DNA of 64,000 nt from contig DATBHX010000056.1 in NCBI GenBank assembly GCA_036557225.1, forward strand, positions 1 through 64,000, given 5' to 3'. Origin of the DNA: Angelobacter sp036557225 (lineage in GTDB: Bacteria; Acidobacteriota; Terriglobia; Terriglobales; Acidobacteriaceae). How positions within the stretch are numbered: position 1 is the first letter of the stretch; each line of letters opens with the position of its first letter. The notes beneath the pieces were generated by a model. It was not told the origin of the DNA. It worked only from the letters and a program-made list of their open reading frames with translations, and searched no databases. This document shows positions 9,557 to 17,897 of this stretch, piece by piece. The position numbers and the translations under genes were made by a program.

Positions 9557-10132
9557 CTACTTGCGGTCTGCTTCTTCCACATGAGGTATGCCTGCAGCGA
9601 ACCAAACGCCACCGACGTTGCGAATCAGTAATACCGGGTTATCGCATGGAGCCGGTGGGACAGAAGACAAGAAATCGTCGATTCTGAAATCCCCATTGGC
9701 CTCAAGCGCAACACCGGGTGAGTCAAGAGCAGTCGCTGTAGCAGCCGGCCCGCAGAACAGCGTGGCGTGAACCGTCTGGTTGGCGTTGGTTCCAATGCCA
9801 TTGCCCGATGCCAACAGCAAGCCCCGTCCCACAACCTTGATATGTCCGTCGAAGCCCACCGTGGCCTCGAGGTTTGCGATCCTCCAGGGCGCGCCCGGGG
9901 GCACGTTCCGCACGACGTTGAGGTTGACTGTTCCATTGGCTGCCACGCCGGTGACAGGAATGACCCCGATGCCGCCTTTGAACTTAAGCAACGGCGCCTG
10001 GAAGTTTTCCTGAGCATTCTGAGCGGAGGCGAGACCTGCGATCGAAAGGGTTACTAGTGCTACCAACAACCCACGAAGTACATTGCGTATGGCCATGTTG
10101 CCAGTAAGTTTTGCGTTTTGATGATGAACCAC
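9557..10132 (-). CDS. Small secreted protein of unknown function
   Basis: The protein is 191 residues with a GTG start supported by AAGGAG 7 nt upstream. A signal peptide (AIRNVLRGLLVALVTLSIAGLASAQ) precedes a mature domain of about 150 residues with beta-strand character (FKGGIGVIPVTGVAANGTVNLNVVRNVPPGAPWRIANLEATV) and two Cys residues. I do not recognise the family. The wording of the repeats recalls other Acidobacteriota secreted proteins of this size. It lies between the DUF3455 gene and a small hypothetical gene on the same strand. Confidence 0.7.
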   Translation of the reverse strand: MVHHQNAKLTGNMAIRNVLRGLLVALVTLSIAGLASAQNAQENFQAPLLKFKGGIGVIPVTGVAANGTVNLNVVRNVPPGAPWRIANLEATVGFDGHIKVVGRGLLLASGNGIGTNANQTVHATLFCGPAATATALDSPGVALEANGDFRIDDFLSSVPPAPCDNPVLLIRNVGGVWFAAGIPHVEEADRK

Positions 10133-10181
10133 TTTATTTCTCCTTTTTGTTTAGCGTTCTGAAAGGCCGGTGATAACCAGG

Positions 10182-10382
10182 TCACCAAATCCAGTCCTCC
10201 TGATCCGAAAGCGCTTCTTTCAGCATCGTTTGCAAGATCTGCGGCAGTTCTTCAACCGACTGGAAGCTTGCTGTACGCCCTGAAGCCACATGCTCGACGC
10301 GCCCCGGAAGCAGGTCCGCGCGAGCCGAACCCGGATCGCGAAACTGGATTACGAATGCATTGTTATGCTGCCGACCCTTCAT
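10182..10382 (-). CDS. Small conserved-looking hypothetical protein
   Basis: The protein has about 66 residues: a polar N-terminus, then FVIQFRDPGSARADLLPGRVEHVASGRTASFQSVEELPQILQTMLKE. The pattern (a strand, a G.VEH..SG...F.S.EEL strand-turn-helix, then a helix) resembles short acidobacterial and cyanobacterial proteins that often sit beside regulators, but this is from memory only. Starts at GTG 10385 and ATG 10382 overlap; the ATG is taken. It is the first gene of the minus-strand secreted-protein run and divergent from the winged-helix/AAA gene 200 bp away. Confidence 0.55.
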   Translation of the reverse strand: MKGRQHNNAFVIQFRDPGSARADLLPGRVEHVASGRTASFQSVEELPQILQTMLKEALSDQEDWIW

Positions 10383-10587
10383 CACGATCCCAAGATAGGC
10401 GTCTTTAAGAAGGGAGTCATAACGCTGAGGTGATCTTCGGGTGGTGTTTTGGTGATGTGGAGTGGCCGAGCCCCGAACGGGGGTGCTTCACACGATATTC
10501 ATAAAGGAACAATAATTTGCGACCGGCGCCGGTTCGGGGACATCTAGCCATGGGTATTGTCGGCCCACCCGTTTTTCTTGTGCCCTT

Positions 10588-13335
10588 GTGAGCGAAATCG
10601 CATTTGGACAGTTTCGGCTCGACTTCAACAACGAGTGCCTTTGGCAGGGTACGCGTTCAATATCTCTGCGTCCAAAAGCCTTCGCGGTCCTGAAAATACT
10701 GGTTGAGAATGCCGGACAACTGGTCAACAAACAGCAGGTGCTGGATGCGGTGTGGCCGGGAACATTCGTCGGCGATGCGGTTCTCAAGGACAACATCCGG
10801 CAGCTGAGAGAGGCGCTGAAGGACGATGCTGCGTCTCCCAATTACATAGAAACAGCACACCGGCGCGGCTATCGTTTCATTGCGAAGCTAGGTGAACAAT
10901 CTCAAGGAAAGTCGTTGGCCGCTTTCCAGCATGAGCCTGCCAGGCCTCCTTCATCTGACAACGCGCGGTCTGTCTCCAAGGCCGCCAGGCGCGTGCTCGG
11001 TCGCGAGGCAGAGCTGGCCAAAATGCAGGCCTTAATGGAGCTTGTCCGGGGCGGTGAACGTAAGACCGTTTTCATTACTGGAGAAGCCGGAATCGGAAAG
11101 ACCACGCTGGTCGAGGCTTTCCTGGAACACGTGGCGGTGATTCCCGGAGCGCTTATTGTGCGCGGACAATGCCTGGAGCACTTTGGATCCTCAGAGCCGT
11201 ATCTTCCGGTACTCGATGGGCTCTCGCGTCTTGGCCGTGTCTCCACTGGTACTCGTGTTTCGGATGTTTTCCGAGAACAAGCTCCCGCCTGGCTTTCGCA
11301 TTTGGCGCTGACGAACGTGCAACCGGGAGAGAAAGACCTGCCAGGTCCGGCTGCGGCCCCAACACGCGAGCGGATGTTACGTGAAATGGCGCAGGCAATT
11401 GAAAGGCTGGCCGAGCACGCCCCCCTGGTGCTGGTTCTTGAAGACTTACACTGGAGCGACTACTCCACGCTTGACCTGGTTTCCTATCTGGCCAGACGCA
11501 AGGATCCCGCACGCCTCATGGTGATCGGCACGTATCGCCCAGTGGACGTGATTCTCGCCGGCCATCCCCTGAGTGGGGTCAAGCGAGAGCTTCAGGCCCA
11601 TCACTTATGCCATGAGCTTCCGCTGGAGTACCTCAGCGAAGAGGATGTCAGCCAATATCTGGCAGCGCAATTTCCCGGGCAATACCTTCCCACCCGGTTG
11701 CGACGGACGATTTACCGGCGTACTGAAGGAAACCCGCTTTTCATGGTCAACCTGGTTCAATACCTGATCGATCAGAAGGTTATTGCTCAGCAGCAGGGAG
11801 AATGGAGCTTCTGTGTTGATTGTGCTGAGGTCGAAAAAGGAATTCCCGCAACCATCAAAGCCCTCATCGAAAAACAAGTTGAGCGGCTTGGCCAGGATGA
11901 GCGCGCAGTGCTGGAAGCTGCATCCGCCTCCGGTATGGATTTCTCGACCATCGCGGTCGCTGCCGGACTGGAAAAGCCTGTCGAGTGGGTGGAGCGGCAC
12001 TGTGAAGAACTGGCTCGCTGCCATCAGTTTCTGTCGCCTGCATGGCTGGGTGAGTTACCTGGAGGCATTGTCACTTCCCGGCACAGGTTCAATCATGTGC
12101 TCTACCGCGAGGTTCCTTACAGTCTGATTCCGGCAATGCGCCGAACGAAGATCCATCAGCGAATCGCCGAGCGCGGCGTGGAGCTCTACAAAGAGCGCGC
12201 CTGCGAGATTGCCGCTGAGCTGGCCATGCACTTTGAGGAGAGCCGGGACTGGCCCCGGGCCTTGCAATATCTGATCGAGGCGGCGGGGACCGCTGCCCGG
12301 CGATCGGCGCATCATGAAGCTGCTGAGCTCGCCAGGCGGGGATTGGAAGTGCTGGAGTCGTTGCCGCAGTCGAGCGATCGAGCTCACCAGGAAATCACGC
12401 TGCGCATGCTCCGGAGCACATCGCTGATAGCCATCAAGGGCTTCGCCGCGGCTGAGATTGACAAGATCTGTATGCTGGCGCAAGAACTGCGGTGGATGAA
12501 AGATCCGTCACCTCAGTTGTTCGACATGCTGGTTCTGCTTGTCTTGTTTTACAAGTTCAGTGGAAAAATGAAATCTGCTGAGGAGACGGCTGAACGATTG
12601 CTTCACATCGCCGCAACACTCGGCGACTCAGCCCTGGTCATGGAAGCCCACCGAGCTATGGGCTCGGCGCTGGTGGAACAGGGACGATGCGCTGAGGCGC
12701 TGCAACATTTTGATTGCGCTTCCAGCCTGTACGAGACTAATGCGAATCATCCTTATACCTTGACCATTGCTCATGATTGCAAAGTCGTCAGTGAATGCTT
12801 CGCGGCCAGAGCTTTGTGGACGATGGGCGATCCCGAAGGCGCATTGAAGAGAATGCAGGAGGCCTTGGCTTTCGCCGCCGAGCTTTCTCATCCTGCAAGC
12901 CGGGTATTTGTTGCTCACTTCGCCGCCCAGCTCCATCAACTCCGTGGCGAACCGGAGCTTTCCCGCGAACATGCGAAAGAAATGGCAAAGCTCGCTGACG
13001 AGTATGGCCTCGATCTCTGGCAAGCCGTGGTCGATATTGATTGGGGATGGTCAGAGGCGGCAACAGGGAACGAGCAGTCCGGTATCGATCAGATGCAGCG
13101 GGGCATAAAAGCCTACATGGCCGCGGGAGGGAAGTTGTGGTGCCCCGGCTTTCTGGGATTGCTGGCAGGCCAGTTGGGCAAAGCCGGTCGAACACAAGAA
13201 GGCCTTAGCGCTATCACAGAGGCTCTGGCACTGGTGGAGGAGACCGGAGAGACGTATTCTCTTCCGGAATTGTATCGGATCAAAAACGAGCTGGTAACCC
13301 TACAAACAAGCGAGCTTGCGACAGTAGCCAGCTAG
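10588..13335 (+). CDS. Winged-helix/AAA-ATPase/TPR-like regulatory protein
   Basis: The 915-residue protein starts at GTG 10588; the ribosome site is weak. Residues 1-100 form an OmpR/CadC-type winged-helix DNA-binding domain (FGQFRLDFNNECLWQGTRSISLRPKAFAVLKILVENAGQLV; C-terminal hairpin RRGYRFIA). Residues about 135-400 form an AAA/STAND-type ATPase module with a clear Walker A (GEAGIGKTTL, about 165-174) and a Walker B-like segment (LVLVLEDLHWSD, near 285). The C-terminal half is helical with TPR-like periodicity. This architecture is common among Acidobacteriota signal-integrating transcription factors. No membrane segment was seen, so it is cytoplasmic. The target is unknown; the divergent secreted-protein genes are the obvious local candidates. 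Confidence 0.85.
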   Translation: MSEIAFGQFRLDFNNECLWQGTRSISLRPKAFAVLKILVENAGQLVNKQQVLDAVWPGTFVGDAVLKDNIRQLREALKDDAASPNYIETAHRRGYRFIAKLGEQSQGKSLAAFQHEPARPPSSDNARSVSKAARRVLGREAELAKMQALMELVRGGERKTVFITGEAGIGKTTLVEAFLEHVAVIPGALIVRGQCLEHFGSSEPYLPVLDGLSRLGRVSTGTRVSDVFREQAPAWLSHLALTNVQPGEKDLPGPAAAPTRERMLREMAQAIERLAEHAPLVLVLEDLHWSDYSTLDLVSYLARRKDPARLMVIGTYRPVDVILAGHPLSGVKRELQAHHLCHELPLEYLSEEDVSQYLAAQFPGQYLPTRLRRTIYRRTEGNPLFMVNLVQYLIDQKVIAQQQGEWSFCVDCAEVEKGIPATIKALIEKQVERLGQDERAVLEAASASGMDFSTIAVAAGLEKPVEWVERHCEELARCHQFLSPAWLGELPGGIVTSRHRFNHVLYREVPYSLIPAMRRTKIHQRIAERGVELYKERACEIAAELAMHFEESRDWPRALQYLIEAAGTAARRSAHHEAAELARRGLEVLESLPQSSDRAHQEITLRMLRSTSLIAIKGFAAAEIDKICMLAQELRWMKDPSPQLFDMLVLLVLFYKFSGKMKSAEETAERLLHIAATLGDSALVMEAHRAMGSALVEQGRCAEALQHFDCASSLYETNANHPYTLTIAHDCKVVSECFAARALWTMGDPEGALKRMQEALAFAAELSHPASRVFVAHFAAQLHQLRGEPELSREHAKEMAKLADEYGLDLWQAVVDIDWGWSEAATGNEQSGIDQMQRGIKAYMAAGGKLWCPGFLGLLAGQLGKAGRTQEGLSAITEALALVEETGETYSLPELYRIKNELVTLQTSELATVAS

Positions 13336-13437
13336 TTTCAATGCGGGCCTGCAAATCATGCGATGGCTCAGCTGCTGCCCTTCCATCATGAGATCATGCC
13401 GCTAAGCGTTACCGATAAAAAATGGCTTCCTGATCGA

Positions 13438-16344
13438 TCATGGTGAGACCGGCGTTTGCATGTCAGCTAGGATCTCAGAGGCGGCCAGGGCACGTTTGTA
13501 GATGCGGACCTCATCGATGAGTCCCTGGAAGTGCTCGCCCCAAACACTATCTCCGCCAATATGCAAGACGCCGTTCGCAACCGCAATGGTGCCAGTCTGG
13601 GCGCGCGTCGTTACCAATGCGCCGTTGACATACAGCTTCTCGGTAGCGCCGTCGTAGGTAAAGGCAAGATGAGTCCAGGCGTTTAACGGTGGCCCGCTGC
13701 TACCCAGCAGCTCCTGCTCGGCCGTGGTAAATACGCCGGCGACCGGCGCCGCGCTGTATCCCGAACGATAGAGGAAATAAGAACCGTCGGTCGGCATTTC
13801 TTTAAAGATTACGGCTTGCCATCCCAGGGGGGCGGCGGATGGATTGATCCACGCTTCCATCGTCACGGCAGTGCTTAAATGCAGCGATGGCGAATCCGGT
13901 ACGGTCACAATGCTTGTACTCCCGTTGAAGGAGAGTGCTCCGCCATAGCGCCCGCTCGCGCTCCACGATGTTGCGGAAACGGTTCCGGAATTGTTGTTGC
14001 CGGAAGCATCACGAACCGTGGTACCTGAGCCTTCATTGAATCCATAAGCCGCAACCAAACCGCTGCCGGGAGGTGGTGGCGGGGTAGGAGTTGGGGTCGG
14101 CGTAGGAGTAGGAGTTGGAGTCGGCGTAGGAGTTGGCGTTGGCGTTGGTGTTGGAGTTGGCGTTGGTGTTGGAGTTGGCGTTGGTGTAGGTGTTGGAGTT
14201 GGTGTTGGTGTTGGTGTAGGTGTTGGAGTTGGTGTAGGCGTTGGTGTCGGAGTGGGAGTCGGGGTTGGCGTCGGTGTCGGAGTGGGAGTCGGCGTTGGCG
14301 TAGGAGTCGGAGTCGGGGCCGGTCCGCTACCAATGGGCGTGCTCATGTCCGCCTGAAGCTCTCCTACGCTTAAGGCACGGTTGTACACCCGCACTTCGTC
14401 AAGTAGTCCCTGGAAGTGTTCTCCCCAGACGCTGTCACCACCAAGGTGCAGAACTCCAGACGATGCCGCAATGCTGCCGGTTTGTGCCCGGCTTGTGGTA
14501 AGTGCGCCGTTGAGGTAGAGACGTTCCGTAGCGCCGTCATAGGTGAACGCGAGATGTGTCCATGCGTTCAGCGGCGGTCCGCTGCTGCCGAGCAGCTGCT
14601 GTTCCGCAGTTGTGAAGATACCGGCCACAGGAGCCGCGCTGTACCCGGACCGATAGAGGAAGTACGCGCTATCGGTGGGCATCTCTTTAAACAATATGGC
14701 TTGCCATCCCTGCGGCGTCGCCGATGGACTAATCCACGCCTCCAAGGTTGCTCCATTGGTCAAGTGCAGGGAGGCGGAGTCCGGGATCGTCACGATACTG
14801 GTGGTGCCGTTGAACGAAAGAGCGCTTCCAAATCGTCCTGCGCTGCTCCATGAAGCCGCGGAGATAGTGCCTGTATTGTTGTTGCCTGATGCATCGTGCA
14901 CCGTGGTTCCGGTGGCTTCGTTGAAAGCATACGCAGCTACGAGCCCAGTGCTGCCTGGAGGTGGAGCAGGAGTGGGAGTCGGAGTCGGAGTTGGAACGGG
15001 AGTTGGCGTCGGGGATGGTGTTGGAGTCGGAGTTGGCGTTGGGGTTGGTGTGGGCGTAGGGCTTGGAGTGGGTGTTGGCGTTGGCGTCGGGGTTGGCGTT
15101 GGCCCAGCATTCAGCGAAGCATGGACGTAGTATGTAATCGCGTAGTGGTTACCGAACTGATCAACGCCGGCCTCATCCATATTCGCCGTATCGAGATGGT
15201 TGGTGTTTCCTGGCCAAAGCAGGTCCCATCGCGCAGAAGCGCTGCCATCGCGCGTCGGTGGACCGGAGGCCAGCATCTGGTAGGGCCCCCAGATTCCCGC
15301 GGCGGAGCGCACCTCCGCAGAGGGTTCAATCGTCGTAAGATCGTGCCCTTCAAGCGCAAAAATGTTGTCCGCGCTATCAATATAAAGACCAGGGCCGTGG
15401 CCGGCCACCTCGGATCCCGGACTGATATCAACCCAGTTATTCGCCGCGGTGCGTCGTGCCAGTTTGTAGTGAAAAGTAAAATCCCCGGCGATGTAGTTGA
15501 CCAGGACGCGTCCACTTGAATCAATCGCCAGCGACGGTGATTCGTCAGATTGACTGGTAGAAACGTTCCCCGAAATCGTCTCGCGCGTGCTCCATACTCC
15601 GCTTACCGGGTCACGTTCCCGGTAAAACATGTTGATGTTTCCGTCGTAGTAGGCCAGATGAAGGACACCTCTGCGGTCAAAGGCAATTGAGGGGTGCATC
15701 TCCGCGTTGCTTGCGGCCACCACCACGGGCGCCGTCCAGCTTCCGCCGGTGCGGTTGGTGTAATACATGGGCTCAGCCGTTCCACCGGTAATCACATGCG
15801 GCGCTCCGTTGGCATCGAGCGCAAGCCCGGTTTTCCCCATATACCGGTTCAAGGTGTTGAGGCCGTTGAGTGAACCGACAATCTCCGGAGTCCCCCAGGT
15901 GTCGGTCAGCGTGTCGAACTTCACGTACTTCGTCCGTCCCGCTCCAATGTCTTCATAAACAATCTGGATGAAGCGGTCCGCGCCCGCAATTTTCGCTTCG
16001 ACACCCCCCATGCGAACCGCATTGGCGGGATGGTGGGTTGCATCCATCTCCGTGAAACTGGTTGGATTGCCCGCCGGCGCGCCTTTGTACACTCGGATCG
16101 AAGCCGGCGCCGTGCCGCCGCTGAATCCGCTGGCATTGGCGATAACGTACACAACATCAGCGCTTGTCCGTATGACTTGCCGCGTATAACAATCCACGTA
16201 GCCCGGCCCAACGGTGACAATCGGGCTCCAGGATTGGGCATATAACTTGAGCCCGATCCATGCTATCGCAGCGATACAAGAGCAAAACTTAAGATAGAAA
16301 AAGACCCTGGTGCCTGAACGCATCGGCGGCAAAGACCCGCGCAT
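13438..16344 (-). CDS. Secreted twin-LamG surface protein with Pro-Thr linkers
   Basis: The protein has 968 residues; the ATG has GGAG 5 nt upstream. An N-terminal hydrophobic segment (FYLKFCSCIAAIAWIGLKLYAQ) acts as signal or anchor. Residues about 40-420 form a propeller-like region (repeats such as HPSIAFDRRGVLHLAYYDG). A Pro-Thr linker of about 45 residues, a LamG/concanavalin-type domain, a second linker of about 40 PT dipeptides, and a second LamG domain follow. The two LamG domains are recent duplicates sharing long identical runs (FLYRSGYSAAPVAG, GGDSVWGEHFQGL.DEVR). LamG domains usually bind carbohydrate or other surface ligands, so adhesion or glycan binding is inferred. The hydroxyl-rich linkers could be glycosylated. 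Confidence 0.85.
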   Translation of the reverse strand: MRGSLPPMRSGTRVFFYLKFCSCIAAIAWIGLKLYAQSWSPIVTVGPGYVDCYTRQVIRTSADVVYVIANASGFSGGTAPASIRVYKGAPAGNPTSFTEMDATHHPANAVRMGGVEAKIAGADRFIQIVYEDIGAGRTKYVKFDTLTDTWGTPEIVGSLNGLNTLNRYMGKTGLALDANGAPHVITGGTAEPMYYTNRTGGSWTAPVVVAASNAEMHPSIAFDRRGVLHLAYYDGNINMFYRERDPVSGVWSTRETISGNVSTSQSDESPSLAIDSSGRVLVNYIAGDFTFHYKLARRTAANNWVDISPGSEVAGHGPGLYIDSADNIFALEGHDLTTIEPSAEVRSAAGIWGPYQMLASGPPTRDGSASARWDLLWPGNTNHLDTANMDEAGVDQFGNHYAITYYVHASLNAGPTPTPTPTPTPTPSPTPTPTPTPTPTPTPSPTPTPVPTPTPTPTPAPPPGSTGLVAAYAFNEATGTTVHDASGNNNTGTISAASWSSAGRFGSALSFNGTTSIVTIPDSASLHLTNGATLEAWISPSATPQGWQAILFKEMPTDSAYFLYRSGYSAAPVAGIFTTAEQQLLGSSGPPLNAWTHLAFTYDGATERLYLNGALTTSRAQTGSIAASSGVLHLGGDSVWGEHFQGLLDEVRVYNRALSVGELQADMSTPIGSGPAPTPTPTPTPTPTPTPTPTPTPTPTPTPTPTPTPTPTPTPTPTPTPTPTPTPTPTPTPTPTPTPTPTPTPTPTPTPTPTPPPPPGSGLVAAYGFNEGSGTTVRDASGNNNSGTVSATSWSASGRYGGALSFNGSTSIVTVPDSPSLHLSTAVTMEAWINPSAAPLGWQAVIFKEMPTDGSYFLYRSGYSAAPVAGVFTTAEQELLGSSGPPLNAWTHLAFTYDGATEKLYVNGALVTTRAQTGTIAVANGVLHIGGDSVWGEHFQGLIDEVRIYKRALAASEILADMQTPVSP
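14081..14318 (-). repeat. Hexanucleotide Pro-Thr-coding tandem repeat (long)
   Basis: About 240 bp of uninterrupted 6-bp units alternate a Pro codon and a Thr codon on the minus strand, with third-position variation (GGAGTT, GGCGTT, GGTGTT, GGTGTA on the plus strand). Higher-order periods of 18-30 bp are visible. It encodes the linker between the two LamG domains. Copy changes of 6 bp keep the frame. Confidence 0.95.
14970..15103 (-). repeat. Hexanucleotide Pro-Thr-coding tandem repeat (short)
   Basis: This is a second, shorter and less regular Pro-Thr/Ser hexamer array in the same gene, between the N-terminal propeller region and the first LamG domain. Confidence 0.9.
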
Positions 16345-16589
16345 GTCTGCTCCATAAAAAAGAGTTTTGTTTTTTCGACTTCCGCTCGGAGGGCGGAAAT
16401 CAACAGCAAATGGTGAGGCCAGATCCGCTTTGATATGGATGATAACCGACTACTCCGTCGTTGTGTGCAGCTCTGGTGTTTTTTTAGTAAATATCTTGCA
16501 GAATTTGTTCGAGGCAGTGAGAAAAGTTTTTCACATCGCGCCTGGAAGGACGCTTCGTGTTTCCGCGAAGTGCGACGGTGGCGAGGCCC

Positions 16590-17288
16590 TTAGCGCCCTG
16601 CGCCCGCAGTGATCTCGTTTCGCAGGTCCCACAGTTCCTTGTACGCCACATGCTGCATTCTTTGTTGCAGGACCTCGACCGGTGTTCCCATCGTCCCAAT
16701 GACGCCGGCGCCAATAATGCGCTGCGCCAGCTTCAAGTGATGGAAGCGGAACAACTGCATGCGCTCGTCAAAATCGAGCATTCGCTCGGCGACATCATGC
16801 AATGCAAAAAACTCTTCATGCCGCCGGTAGATGTCGTCTGCCGTCAGGCCTTTGTGCGTGAGCTGTTCCTGAAACGCGTCGCCAATGCGCGGTGCGATAT
16901 GCAGGAGGGAAAGAAATCCCGGGGAATCCAAACCGCTGCCATGCCCCAGGCCGGAACGGATGATGTGATAGTCGTAAGGAGTGATGGTTTCAAGCACATG
17001 AAGCAGTGAAATCGGGTACTCCAGCATGGCATTGGCGCGTCGCATGAGCCGCGCAGAGTTCGGATAATTGCCCTCGGTCAGTGAAACGCGGGCCCTCTCC
17101 AGTTCCCAGCTCGCTCCCTTCATCAGCAACTCTGAAGACTGGTGCACTACCTGAAAGGTCAGCTCGTCAGGATGCGAAAGCTCTTCTGTCGCCGTTTGCA
17201 GGGAAAGCAGATCATCAGTGCGGAGATACCGTTCGTAGTCAGTGGCGCCCTTGCCTTCCAGAACGGGCTTTTGAAACTCATTCGGCAT
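16590..17288 (-). CDS. kynA: Tryptophan 2,3-dioxygenase family protein
   Basis: This heme enzyme family opens the indole ring of L-tryptophan with O2 to give N-formylkynurenine, the first step of the kynurenine pathway. At 232 residues it is a short form. Family features are DYERYLRTDDLLSLQ, the distal-site helix FQVVHQSSELLMK (His of HQ.SEL), the R..LG.GSG.DSPGF loop in place of the usual R..SG.QS.QFR, and the proximal heme-ligand helix FRFHHLKLAQRIIG. The usual GTGG loop reads GTMG, so this is a divergent subfamily and activity is inferred. It is on the minus strand after two membrane-protein genes. The 2-aminobenzoate-CoA cluster beginning 1.9 kb away supports a role in tryptophan breakdown through kynurenine and anthranilate. 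Confidence 0.82.
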   Translation of the reverse strand: MPNEFQKPVLEGKGATDYERYLRTDDLLSLQTATEELSHPDELTFQVVHQSSELLMKGASWELERARVSLTEGNYPNSARLMRRANAMLEYPISLLHVLETITPYDYHIIRSGLGHGSGLDSPGFLSLLHIAPRIGDAFQEQLTHKGLTADDIYRRHEEFFALHDVAERMLDFDERMQLFRFHHLKLAQRIIGAGVIGTMGTPVEVLQQRMQHVAYKELWDLRNEITAGAGR

Positions 17289-17411
17289 CGATTGTCTTTG
17301 GCTCCTTGGCTATTGCAGCGATCCGCAGTCCTCACTAGCGTTTACGGACTGTACCGTCGCAGCGTTCACGCACGTTACTAATATGATATCAAGTTGAGCG
17401 GGGTAGGAAGT

Positions 17412-17897
17412 CTATGCGGCCTGACGTCGCAAAAATCCAAACGCCATTCCCGCCAGCGAGGCGATCACCATGGCTGAACCGCCGATGGCCACTGCTCTCG
17501 GCAGAGTACCATGGCCCCAGGTCTGCATCAGGACGCCAAAAGGAAAGAGCACAGAGCCTAGAAACAGGCCCAGGGCAAGCAGAAACTTCCATTTCTCTGC
17601 GATCGAGATTTGATCGGCAGCGATGGCCAAAACAATCAGCAGCATCGAGAGCCCGAGCCAGTGTCCGTGTACATCGACCTGGCGATCATAGTTATATTTT
17701 GCCTGCCGGTATTGCAGGAGAGCGTTTTCTGCGCCTGTGGGATTTCTTTGAGCTGCAGCCTGAAACCCCGAAGTGAGCGACATGCCGATTCCATCAAGCG
17801 CCTGATGTTCGGCAAACACTGCGTACCATAGCCCGTAACTCATGCCCAACAGGGCAAGCGCGATACCGCCGAATAAGAGAAGCTGCCGCGCGTTCAC
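17412..17897 (-). CDS. Four-helix membrane protein, single copy of the HxH unit
   Basis: The 161-residue integral membrane protein has four predicted helices. Its GTG start overlaps the stop of the upstream gene (GTGA, 17894-17897), so the two are translationally coupled. It is homologous to each half of the upstream protein: LLGMSYGLWYAVFAEHQ..., an outer polar loop, VDVHGHWLGLSMLLIVLAI, LLALGLFLGSVLFPFGVLMQ, and a last helix rich in Gly/Ala. The H.H pair at the start of helix 2 resembles the HAHL helix of heme-copper-oxidase-like and NnrS-like membrane proteins, so heme or metal binding is possible but unproven. I do not recognise a named family. Confidence 0.75.
   Translation of the reverse strand: MNARQLLLFGGIALALLGMSYGLWYAVFAEHQALDGIGMSLTSGFQAAAQRNPTGAENALLQYRQAKYNYDRQVDVHGHWLGLSMLLIVLAIAADQISIAEKWKFLLALGLFLGSVLFPFGVLMQTWGHGTLPRAVAIGGSAMVIASLAGMAFGFLRRQAA

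Noticed and set aside
14081..15103. Dense short repeats that could suggest a CRISPR array
   Set aside because: The unit is 6 bp with no unique spacers and it stays in frame as Pro-Thr codons inside a gene.
17374..17399. Possible third operator upstream of the tryptophan dioxygenase
   Set aside because: It contains an AT-rich GATATC core but does not align convincingly with the two strong copies; left as a weak resemblance.
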